A DNA stretch of 5,535 nucleotides, taken from positions 1 through 5,535 of the forward strand of contig CAMVAR010000050.1 in the NCBI GenBank assembly GCA_947165555.1, in the 5' to 3' direction. Source of the stretch: an uncultured Pseudomonadota bacterium. Its GTDB lineage: Bacteria; Pseudomonadota; Alphaproteobacteria; Rs-D84. Positions 1 to 5,535 of the stretch are shown in pieces (the stretch's first letter is position 1; each line of letters opens with the position of its first letter). The notes under the pieces were generated by a model that saw only the letters and a list, made by a program, of their open reading frames with translations, had not been told where the DNA came from and did not search any database. The translations under genes were made by a program, and so were the position numbers.

Positions 1-39
1 AACCACGGTTCTCATCCTTAACACCGACCACAATAAATT

Positions 40-60
40 AAAACCGCCGTAACACGGCGG
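40..60 (-). terminator. Intrinsic terminator of the tRNA-Pro gene
   Basis: Read on the minus strand, a 7-bp perfect GC-rich stem (CCGCCGT, loop GTT, ACGGCGG; positions 60-44) is followed by four U residues and an AU-rich stretch (43-31). It starts 14 bases past the tRNA 3' end, so it most plausibly ends the tRNA transcript. The flanking AAACCG and CGGTTT bases allow a slightly longer, shifted pairing. The 39 bases to its left show no gene I can support. Confidence 0.75.
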
Positions 61-73
61 CGGTTTAAATTTA

Positions 74-150
<77 letters not shown>

Positions 151-173
151 TGAAACAGACGAATTACGAATGA

Positions 174-225
174 ATTATAGTTAACTTATATATTTTTGCA
201 ACTTTTTTTTATTTTTTTAAAAAAA
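174..225 (-). promoter_or_regulatory. Promoter of tRNA-Pro with upstream A/T tract
   Basis: On the minus strand a perfect -10 box TATAAT (179-174) lies 16 bp downstream of TTGCAA (201-196), which matches the -35 consensus at four of six positions. Directly upstream of the -35 box lie T8 and the palindromic T7A7 tract (202-225), placed where an UP element would contact the RNA polymerase alpha subunit. This fits a strong stable-RNA promoter. Transcription would start near 167, leaving about 17 nt of 5' leader before the mature tRNA. The A/T tract also lies between this promoter and the divergent acyl-CoA synthetase gene. Confidence 0.7.
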
Positions 226-238
226 TGCACTTTTATAC

Positions 239-266
239 TTGTTTTTTTCCCAGAATATAGCATTAT
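239..266 (+). promoter_or_regulatory. Possible promoter of the acyl-CoA synthetase gene
   Basis: TTGTTT (239-244) and CATTAT (261-266) are separated by 16 bp and sit about 40 bp before the chosen start codon. The match to consensus is only partial (three of six and four of six), and the region is AT-rich, so such matches arise by chance. It is the best plus-strand candidate I see between the tRNA and the gene. Confidence 0.3.
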
Positions 267-306
267 TTCCAACAAGTTATCAAATACTATAAACCCGGGG
301 GCAAAA

Positions 307-1965
307 ATGTTTGCAACACGTTTTTTAACAAAGAACAAATTTGAAAATTATCAGGACTATATCAAAAACGCCAAACCAGTTGTACCGGATAACTTTAATT
401 TTGCATACGATGTTGTTGATGTAATCGCACGCGAAACACCGGACAAAACCGCTATTATTTGGGTTGATGATGCAAACAATAAAAAGATTTTTTCATTTTC
501 AGAATTATCAAAAATGTCGAATGCGGTCGCAAATTATTTGCTATCCCGTGGCTTGCGACGTGGCGACACGGTTCTATTGTTCTTGCGCCGGCGTTGGGAA
601 TATTGGGTTTTGATGATGGCAATGCACAAAATTGGCGTTATTCCGATTCCATCAACCAATCAATTAAAGGCCGAAGATATCAAATATCGAATCAATACCG
701 CCGATTGTCATGCAATCATTGCATTTGACGACGGCCACATCATCCCAGAAATAAAAAACGCAATTGGTGATTCGGATGTTATGTTGATTTCAAACGAAGA
801 TATTGCCAATTCAATTAATACTATGCCGGATACAATCGAACGCGTACCAAATGAAAATACCGATACTATGGTGATTTATTTTACCAGTGGGACAACAGAT
901 TTACCAAAAATGGTTGCGCATAATTACACATACCCATTAGGACACATAAATACGGCGGTGTTTTGGCAACGTCTGAATGATGACGATATCCACTTTACAC
1001 TTTCCGAATCTGGTTGGGCCAAATGTTCGTGGGGCAAAATGTATGGCCAATGGTTGGCGGGTGCCACGGTATTCATTTTTGATGTAGCGGGTATTTTTAC
1101 CGCCCATGATTTATTAACTGCGATGTCTGAAAATGGTGTAACATCGTTCTGTGCACCACCAACTGTATATAAAATGCTGATTCACGCAGATGCGACAAAA
1201 TACAACCTGACCAAATTGGTCAAGGCCGACGTCGCCGGCGAGGCACTAAATCCAGAGGTTTATGAACGTTTCCTGAAAATGACCGGAATAAAGTTGCACG
1301 AAGGATTTGGTCAAACCGAAACATGTGTGCAATTATTCACAAATGAATGGATTGAACCCAAACCTGGCAGTATGGGTATGCCCGCGGCCGGTTGGGACAT
1401 AAAACTGTTGGACGAAGACGGCCGTCCCGTCCCCGATGGCAAGGTCGGCGAAATCTGTGTATCATTGGAAAACGGGCACCCCGTTGGTTTGTTTCAACAA
1501 TATTATAAAAATGAAAAATTAACAAACATGGCATTTCGTGATGGCTATTATCATACCGGCGACGTTGCATATCGCGATTCGGACGGATATTATTGGTTTG
1601 TTGGCCGCAATGACGATTTGATAAAATCATCCGGATACCGTATCAGTCCATTCGAAGTTGAAAGTGTATTGTTGGAACATCCCGCCGTTCGCGAAGTCGC
1701 CGTAACCGGTGTCCCCGACCCATCACGTGGTATGGCGGTCAAGGCAACGATTGTTTTGAATAAGTATTTCCAGGGTACCGATGTTTTAATTCGTCAATTA
1801 CAAGACCACGTCCGGAATCGTACGGCGGTATATAAATATCCCCGTATTATCGAATTTGTGGACAGCCTGCCTATGACAATATCCGGAAAAATCCGTCGTG
1901 CATTGATTCGCACACTGGACAGCGCGAAAAAAACAATCGGGCTTGGTAAAGACGACGAGAAATAA
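307..1965 (+). CDS. AMP-forming acyl-CoA synthetase, medium-chain/acetyl-CoA-synthetase-like (552 aa)
   Basis: The enzyme should activate a carboxylic acid with ATP to an acyl-adenylate and then form the CoA thioester in the cytoplasm; the substrate cannot be read from the sequence. It belongs to the ANL (acyl/aryl-CoA synthetase, NRPS adenylation, luciferase) superfamily. Visible motifs are the phosphate-binding loop TSGTTDLPK (193-201), SGWAKCSWG (235-243, typical of the ACSM/MACS group), GFGQTE (333-338), YYHTGD (414-419), the hinge region DDLIKSSGYRISPFEVE (436-452) and the C-terminal PMTISGKIRR with catalytic Lys528. The protein is complete from start to stop. An in-frame TTG would add 37 residues, but ATG 307 is chosen because GGGGG (297-301) lies 5 bases upstream and the extension is AT-rich, low-complexity sequence overlapping the tRNA promoter. 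The oddity is Asp198 in the loop, where the family pattern has Gly or Ser. It is divergent from the tRNA and convergent with the LRR gene, so it is probably monocistronic. Confidence 0.93.
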   Translation: MFATRFLTKNKFENYQDYIKNAKPVVPDNFNFAYDVVDVIARETPDKTAIIWVDDANNKKIFSFSELSKMSNAVANYLLSRGLRRGDTVLLFLRRRWEYWVLMMAMHKIGVIPIPSTNQLKAEDIKYRINTADCHAIIAFDDGHIIPEIKNAIGDSDVMLISNEDIANSINTMPDTIERVPNENTDTMVIYFTSGTTDLPKMVAHNYTYPLGHINTAVFWQRLNDDDIHFTLSESGWAKCSWGKMYGQWLAGATVFIFDVAGIFTAHDLLTAMSENGVTSFCAPPTVYKMLIHADATKYNLTKLVKADVAGEALNPEVYERFLKMTGIKLHEGFGQTETCVQLFTNEWIEPKPGSMGMPAAGWDIKLLDEDGRPVPDGKVGEICVSLENGHPVGLFQQYYKNEKLTNMAFRDGYYHTGDVAYRDSDGYYWFVGRNDDLIKSSGYRISPFEVESVLLEHPAVREVAVTGVPDPSRGMAVKATIVLNKYFQGTDVLIRQLQDHVRNRTAVYKYPRIIEFVDSLPMTISGKIRRALIRTLDSAKKTIGLGKDDEK

Positions 1966-1977
1966 TCAAGAAAACAA

Positions 1978-3897
1978 TTAATCCGTCACGGGGTTGGCGT
2001 GATATGTTTGATTATTGTATTTGAAATTAAGCGTATTTGCCCCGCCCGTGCCACTTTCCAATGGAATATAGCATATTTGACTATTGCCGAACTGAATGTT
2101 TACCGCCGGTGTAGTGGTCTTTTCGTTATATAGTGGGAATTTCGGTCCATGTGATGTCATTAACCGTGTTGCCCCCGCGGTACATGTGGTAACACACGGA
2201 TTATCCGGATCCGGTTCACATGATACTTTGCCATCCCAGTAGTCTTCGTATCCAGTAATATACTGTTTCATTCCACATGGACACGATGTCCATAATTGAG
2301 TACCGAAAAAAGACCTAGCCCACATATTTTCCATGTTTGGTGAACCATTTGCAATCAGCCCCGCAAATGTTGTGGGGGGTATATAGCCGGATAAACTGGT
2401 ACAATTAGAAAATGTGTGCACAAACATTCTCTGCGCACCCGTCGTTATACCACTGAATAAATCCGCAGGAATGGATGTTAAACTGGTACATCCATAAAAT
2501 GTGGAAGAAAACATACTGTACGCACCCGTCGTTATACCACTGAATAAACCCTCAGGAATGGATGTTAAACTGGTACATCCAGAAAATGTGGCAGAAAACA
2601 TATTAGTCGCACCAGTCGTTATACCACTGAATAAACCCTCAGGAATGGATGTTAAACTGGTACATCCAGCAAATGTGGAATTAAATAGTCCTTCAACACC
2701 CCCTATCGTTACACCACTGAATAAACCGTCACCTATCGATGTTAAACCGGTACAATCCTTGAACGTCATTTCAAACATCTCGTCTGCCGCACCGCTTACA
2801 CCGGAAAACAGGTTTCCGGGAATTGATCCAGTTAAACCGGTACAACCAGAAAATGTGCTCCTAAACATATACAGTGCCGCACCACTCACACCGGAAAACA
2901 GGTTTTCGGGAATTGATCCAGTTAAACCGGTACAACCGTAAAACGTCATTTCAAACATCTGCCGTGCCGCACGACTTACACCGGAAAACAGGTTTTCGGG
3001 AATTGATCCAGTTAAACCGACACAACCGTAAAATGTGCCTGCAAACATAGACTCTGCCGCACCACTCACACCGGAAAACAGGTTTTCGGGAATTGATCCA
3101 GTTAACCCAGTACAACCGTAAAACGTCCGATAAAACATACCGCCCGCCGCACCACTCACACCGGAAAACAGGTTTTCGGGAATTGATCCAGTTAAACCGG
3201 CACAACCGTAAAACGTCTGATAAAACATCTGGACTGCCACACCACTCACACCGGAAAACAGGTTTTCGGGAATTGATCCAGTTAAACCGGTACAACCGTA
3301 AAACGTCTGAAAAAACATATACGATGCAGCACCACTCACACCGGAAAATAAGTTTTCGGGAATTGATGTTAAGTTGATAGCCCTATAAAACGTTCGGTAA
3401 AACCGAGGTACTTTATATTCTGTACTCTCAGAAACCCATGGAAACATTGTCAACAAATTACCCGATATCGATGCGATTTTGCCTTGGCTTCCATTCGTTG
3501 AAGTATAAAAACTTATCGCTGCTATGTTGGTACTGCTGGAATAGCCCGTTGCCGTGCCACCGAATCGAATAGTTTTTACCCCACCGGTTGAATATGTACA
3601 TGTGTATTCCTCATATGTTCCAGTTGTATTAGAACGGGTAATGGTTTTACCGGATACTCCGGTGCCGCTTAATACACCATCTGTGCCACAATCAACATAA
3701 AACGTTCCGGATGTGGATAAATAAAAGTTGAAAACGTCACCTGCGCTTAATTCCGTTGTCGTTAATGCGAACTTAGCCTCTTCACATTGTGTTCCATCAC
3801 CAAAAACATCAATTTGGTCGGATGTGCATGCAAACGCCGCAGATGTGGCGCAAATACCGATAAAACACGCAAATAACGCAATCAAGAATTTCTTCAT
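1978..3897 (-). CDS. Exported BspA-like leucine-rich-repeat protein (639 aa)
   Basis: Residues 1-23 form a clear Sec signal peptide (MKK, hydrophobic core, AFA before Cys24); the lipobox fit is poor because Phe is at -2, so signal peptidase I is more likely. Residues 24-165 are a Cys-, Thr-, Ser- and Gly-rich N-terminal domain I do not recognise. Residues 166-178 are a degenerate first repeat. Residues 179-387 are seven units of the type IPENLFSGVSGAA..MF..TF, then GCTGLTGS. Residues 388-505 are four units of a related SGITTGA type, and 506-530 are a decayed last unit. Residues 531-639 are a Cys-containing C-terminal region without an LPXTG motif or membrane anchor. Repeats of this kind in BspA-like proteins form solenoids that bind host or bacterial surfaces; binding here is inference. 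The start ATG is preceded by AAGGTGAGGG about 9-18 bases upstream. Short Met-Phe units also recall DUF285 repeats, a less likely reading. Confidence 0.85.
   Translation of the reverse strand: MKKFLIALFACFIGICATSAAFACTSDQIDVFGDGTQCEEAKFALTTTELSAGDVFNFYLSTSGTFYVDCGTDGVLSGTGVSGKTITRSNTTGTYEEYTCTYSTGGVKTIRFGGTATGYSSSTNIAAISFYTSTNGSQGKIASISGNLLTMFPWVSESTEYKVPRFYRTFYRAINLTSIPENLFSGVSGAASYMFFQTFYGCTGLTGSIPENLFSGVSGVAVQMFYQTFYGCAGLTGSIPENLFSGVSGAAGGMFYRTFYGCTGLTGSIPENLFSGVSGAAESMFAGTFYGCVGLTGSIPENLFSGVSRAARQMFEMTFYGCTGLTGSIPENLFSGVSGAALYMFRSTFSGCTGLTGSIPGNLFSGVSGAADEMFEMTFKDCTGLTSIGDGLFSGVTIGGVEGLFNSTFAGCTSLTSIPEGLFSGITTGATNMFSATFSGCTSLTSIPEGLFSGITTGAYSMFSSTFYGCTSLTSIPADLFSGITTGAQRMFVHTFSNCTSLSGYIPPTTFAGLIANGSPNMENMWARSFFGTQLWTSCPCGMKQYITGYEDYWDGKVSCEPDPDNPCVTTCTAGATRLMTSHGPKFPLYNEKTTTPAVNIQFGNSQICYIPLESGTGGANTLNFKYNNQTYHANPVTD
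2383..2736 (-). repeat. Tandem 87-90-bp repeats, class B (four LRR units)
   Basis: These units encode residues 388-505. A transitional unit (IGDGLFSGVTIGGVEGLF, 30 residues) is followed by three units built on LFSGITTGA..MF..TF..CTSLTS, with a 29-residue (87-bp) period between the first three starts of the AGGAATGG word at 2467, 2554 and 2641 on the plus strand. The class differs from class A in having Ser-Ile-Pro directly after Leu-Thr, without the extra Gly, and SGITTGA where class A has SGVSGAA. It lies at the C-terminal end of the solenoid. Confidence 0.93.
2737..3363 (-). repeat. Tandem 90-bp repeats, class A (seven LRR units)
   Basis: Seven in-frame units encode residues 179-387 of the LRR protein. 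The plus-strand word AATTGATCCA recurs at 2821, 2911, 3001, 3091, 3181 and 3271, exactly 90 bp apart, with a variant at 3361. The last unit (residues 359-387) is one codon shorter and ends TGLTS, not TGLTGS. Most of each unit is nearly identical in DNA, including third codon positions. Differences cluster in the two codons before and the two codons after the invariant ATG-TTT (Met-Phe). Each unit has one conserved Cys in the GCTGL position. Confidence 0.95.
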
Positions 3898-4103
3898 ATT
3901 GTCATTCCCTCACCTTGTGATAAAAATGAAACCACCGAAAAGATTTGTTCGAGTGGTTGGAGGTTCAGAACTATAATGTGTTAAATAGTGGGCTTATTCT
4001 GTATATTCGCCTCCCTCCAACCACATGGCTGGAGGTGTTTTTTGTCCCCACGGACAAACACATTTACGGGTTCTGATTCCCCACCAATGGAACACCCATC
4101 GGC
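3898..4103 (-). promoter_or_regulatory. Structured 5' leader of the LRR gene (candidate cis-acting RNA)
   Basis: If transcription starts near 4103, the LRR mRNA has a leader of about 206 nt. In transcript order it holds: a hairpin CCGATGG/CCATTGG (4102-4084, one mismatch); a perfect 7-bp hairpin TTTGTCC/GGACAAA with loop GTGG (4058-4041); a hairpin CCTCCAGCC/GGTTGGAGG (4035-4014, loop ATGT, one mismatch); and a hairpin AACCAC-T-CGAA/TTCGGTGGTT (3958-3930, one bulge) followed by a U-rich stretch. GTGGTTGGAGG (4024-4014) is also perfectly complementary to CCTCCAACCAC (3963-3953), so a long-range stem competes with the last two hairpins. Inside it CAGAA (4001-3997) can pair with TTCTG (3970-3966). 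The ribosome binding site AAGGTGAGGG (3916-3907) lies beyond. I do not recognise a known riboswitch class. Confidence 0.5.
4014..4043 (+). terminator. Terminator-like hairpin plus T6, plus strand
   Basis: CCTCCAACC (4014-4022), loop ACAT and GGCTGGAGG (4027-4035) form a 9-position stem with a single A-C mismatch, followed by TG and six Ts (4038-4043). This has the form of a plus-strand intrinsic terminator, yet no plus-strand gene lies between it and 1965. It may end an antisense RNA or may simply be a by-product of the structured leader on the other strand. Confidence 0.4.
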
Positions 4104-4109
4104 ACAACA

Positions 4110-4139
4110 ATTATAACACATTTGTGTTATTTTATCCAA
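4110..4139 (-). promoter_or_regulatory. Candidate LRR-gene promoter with palindromic operator-like site
   Basis: On the minus strand a perfect -10 TATAAT (4115-4110) lies 18 bp downstream of TTGGAT (4139-4134), a weak -35 matching three of six. The spacer holds a perfect inverted repeat, ATAACACA-TT-TGTGTTAT on the plus strand (4113-4130), which overlaps the -10 box by three bases. A dimeric repressor bound there would block RNA polymerase. The promoter begins directly after the fabF terminator, so it can give the LRR gene independent expression. Alternatively the palindrome is a weak AT-rich terminator hairpin on the plus strand, since it is followed by TTTAT. Confidence 0.5.
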
Positions 4140-4141
4140 AC

Positions 4142-4167
4142 AAAAAACGCGCCAAACGACGCGTTTT
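4142..4167 (-). terminator. Intrinsic terminator of fabF
   Basis: On the minus strand AAAACGCG (4167-4160) pairs with CGCGTTTT (4151-4144) around an 8-nt loop, and the U run continues to 4142. It begins 17 bases after the fabF stop codon. It separates fabF from the LRR gene transcription unit. Confidence 0.8.
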
Positions 4168-4184
4168 GATTCAAAACATGTAAA

Positions 4185-5435
4185 TCAGTTCAACTTTTTC
4201 AACACCAACGATGCATTTGTGCCGCCGAAACCGAATGAATTAGATAGCGCGACATTGACATCACGTTTTTTGGCAACATTCGGAACCAAATCAAAATCCC
4301 CAACTTCGTCAATCGGGTTTTCCAAATTGATTGTCGGCGGAACAATTCCATCACGAATCGCCAATGTACAGAATATCGCCTCTACCGCGCCGGCAGCCCC
4401 CAATAAATGTCCCGTCATAGACTTTGTCGAAGACATACATGCACCCGTCCCGGCAAACATATTCTTAACCGCCATTAATTCACCAACGTCCCCCAGGCCG
4501 GTTGATGTTCCATGCGCATTGATATAATCAACATCCGCCGGTTTTAATCCTGCATCACGTAATGCGGCCGCCATTGCGCGCGCACCACCTTCGCCGCCGG
4601 TGGCCGGTGCGGTAATATGGTACGCATCACCAGACAGACCATAACCGGCAACTTCGGCATAAATTTTGGCACCGCGTGCAACCGCGTGTTCATATTCTTC
4701 CAGTACCAGAATCCCCGCACCTTCGGACATAACAAACCCATCACGATTCATATCCCATGGACGGGACGCACCGGCCGGGTCATCATTACGCGTACTTAAT
4801 GCCTTCATGGCCGAAAAACCCGCAACACCAATTTTACCAACCGCACCTTCGCAACCACCGCATACCATAATATCGGCATCACCATGTTGAATCAAACGCA
4901 CACCTTCACCAATACTGTGCGCGCCGGTTGCACATGCGGTAACCATCGCAACATTTGGGCCACGTAAACCGTATTTTATTGAAATATGTCCCGCCGCCAT
5001 ATTGATAATACATTTTGGAATGAAAAACGGACTAATATGCCGCGGGCCATTATTTGCCAATTCAATACAATTTTCATATATTGTATTCAGACCACCAATA
5101 CCACTGCCAACGGAAACACCAACGCGGTCAAAATCACCATCATATTTATCCAGTCCTGCATCACGTATCGCATCGTCTGCGGCAACAACACCATACAAAA
5201 TGCTTTTATCCATTTTGCGCTGTTCCCGTGGTTCGACAACCGCATCAGGATTATACATTCCCGGCGCATCACCACGCATTGGCACACCGGCAATTTGGCA
5301 CGCCAAATCCGACGCATCAAATTCATCAATTTTGCGCACACCGGACCGCCCGGCCAAGATATTTTTCCACGCATATTCAACACCACATCCAACCGGCGAA
5401 ACAATTCCCATGCCCGTAATAACAACTTTTTTCAT
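4185..5435 (-). CDS. fabF: Beta-ketoacyl-ACP synthase II (416 aa)
   Basis: FabF elongates acyl chains in type II fatty-acid synthesis by decarboxylative condensation of malonyl-ACP with acyl-ACP, in the cytoplasm as a homodimer. The thiolase-fold Cys-His-His triad is complete: Cys168 in VTACATGAH, His308 in INAHGTSTG and His343 in STKSMTGHLLGAAGA, with the conserved Lys338 nearby. The C-terminal GFGGTNAS (402-409) holds the gating Phe403. The N-terminal VVITGMGIVSPVGCG and the EQRKMD segment (71-76) are also typical, and the length matches the family norm of about 410-420. The start is supported by AAAGGA (5448-5443) seven bases upstream of the ATG. In many proteobacteria acpP lies directly upstream; here that position is beyond the window edge. 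The gene ends with its own terminator. FabB is excluded as the main alternative by overall resemblance to FabF, though the two cannot be fully separated by eye. Confidence 0.96.
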   Translation of the reverse strand: MKKVVITGMGIVSPVGCGVEYAWKNILAGRSGVRKIDEFDASDLACQIAGVPMRGDAPGMYNPDAVVEPREQRKMDKSILYGVVAADDAIRDAGLDKYDGDFDRVGVSVGSGIGGLNTIYENCIELANNGPRHISPFFIPKCIINMAAGHISIKYGLRGPNVAMVTACATGAHSIGEGVRLIQHGDADIMVCGGCEGAVGKIGVAGFSAMKALSTRNDDPAGASRPWDMNRDGFVMSEGAGILVLEEYEHAVARGAKIYAEVAGYGLSGDAYHITAPATGGEGGARAMAAALRDAGLKPADVDYINAHGTSTGLGDVGELMAVKNMFAGTGACMSSTKSMTGHLLGAAGAVEAIFCTLAIRDGIVPPTINLENPIDEVGDFDLVPNVAKKRDVNVALSNSFGFGGTNASLVLKKLN

Positions 5436-5442
5436 AACATAT

Positions 5443-5448
5443 TCCTTT
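5443..5448 (-). promoter_or_regulatory. Ribosome binding site of fabF, in the right-edge intergenic stretch
   Basis: AAAGGA on the minus strand lies seven bases before the fabF ATG and fixes that start. The remaining bases to 5535 are AT-rich, with T6-T7 runs on the minus strand (5492-5510). I see no promoter there that I would defend, and no complete gene. Confidence 0.8.
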
Positions 5449-5535
5449 GTAAAGTTACATAAACATTACCACATAATAATACGTTTTGGACAAAAAATAC
5501 AGAAAAAAAGTCCGTCACGCCAATAATAACTTGCC

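Noticed and set aside
196..306. A 37-residue N-terminal extension of the acyl-CoA synthetase from an in-frame TTG.
   Set aside because: It is Phe- and Lys-rich translation of A/T tracts that form the tRNA promoter, lacks a ribosome binding site, and ATG 307 has GGGGG at good spacing.
2383..3363. Diversity-generating retroelement as the source of the repeat variation.
   Set aside because: No reverse transcriptase or template repeat is in the window, and the variable codons differ at all positions without an adenine-specific pattern I can show.
3826..3840. Lipoprotein signal with Cys24 of the LRR protein as the lipidated residue.
   Set aside because: The residues before Cys are Ala-Phe-Ala; Phe at -2 and no Leu or Val at -3 fit signal peptidase I better than a lipobox.
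3953..4024. Integron attC-like site, because GTTAAAT and several inverted repeats are present.
   Set aside because: The partner RYYYAAC core is not found in the right arrangement, and the inverted repeats are explained better as leader RNA stems.
4986..5526. Long open frames on the plus strand opposite fabF.
   Set aside because: They are shadows of the strongly coding fabF sequence and have no family resemblance or ribosome binding site.
5432..5533. A minus-strand frame open from the window edge that ends in TGA overlapping the fabF ATG.
   Set aside because: Only 34 codons of AT-rich sequence are visible, they run through the fabF ribosome binding site, and no conserved ACP-like end is seen; chance is likely.

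Overview
The window looks like chromosomal DNA from a low-GC, Gram-negative bacterium, most likely an uncultured host-associated alphaproteobacterium. This rests on three things. The FabF sequence has an alphaproteobacterial flavour (PVGCGVE, FDASDL, EPREQRK, ISPFFIPKCIIN). The tRNA-Pro is of proteobacterial type with an encoded CCA end. The exported leucine-rich-repeat protein is of the BspA-like kind common in gut bacteria. The placement is inference from memory of the families, not a search result.

Layout from left to right. Positions 40-150 hold a tRNA-Pro(CGG) gene on the minus strand with its own intrinsic terminator and a good sigma70-type promoter preceded by an A/T-tract element. Positions 307-1965 encode, on the plus strand, a complete AMP-forming acyl-CoA synthetase of the medium-chain/acetyl-CoA-synthetase-like group, with an odd Asp in its phosphate-binding loop. 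Only 12 bp after its stop, and convergent with it, ends a 639-residue exported repeat protein (1978-3897, minus strand). Eleven LRR units of 29-30 residues in two sequence classes make up its middle. From 3898 to 4184 lies a structured intergenic region: a candidate promoter with a perfect palindrome in its spacer, a roughly 200-nt leader with several inverted repeats that can pair in alternative ways, and the terminator of the next gene. Positions 4185-5435 carry fabF on the minus strand, a full-length beta-ketoacyl-ACP synthase II. The last 100 bases hold its ribosome binding site and no gene I can support.

The genes do not form one pathway. fabF is core fatty-acid synthesis, the synthetase activates a carboxylic acid to its CoA thioester, and the LRR protein is a surface or secreted accessory protein. 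The fabF terminator, the separate promoter and the long leader suggest that the LRR gene is its own transcription unit.

Two things deserve a second look. First, the 90-bp LRR repeats are nearly identical in DNA except for four codons per unit (the two before and the two after an invariant Met-Phe), which looks like focused diversification of a binding surface. Second, the LRR gene leader contains an 11-bp perfect long-range pairing that competes with two local hairpins, the arrangement expected of a cis-acting RNA switch or attenuator. I found no mobile element, CRISPR array or reverse transcriptase here.
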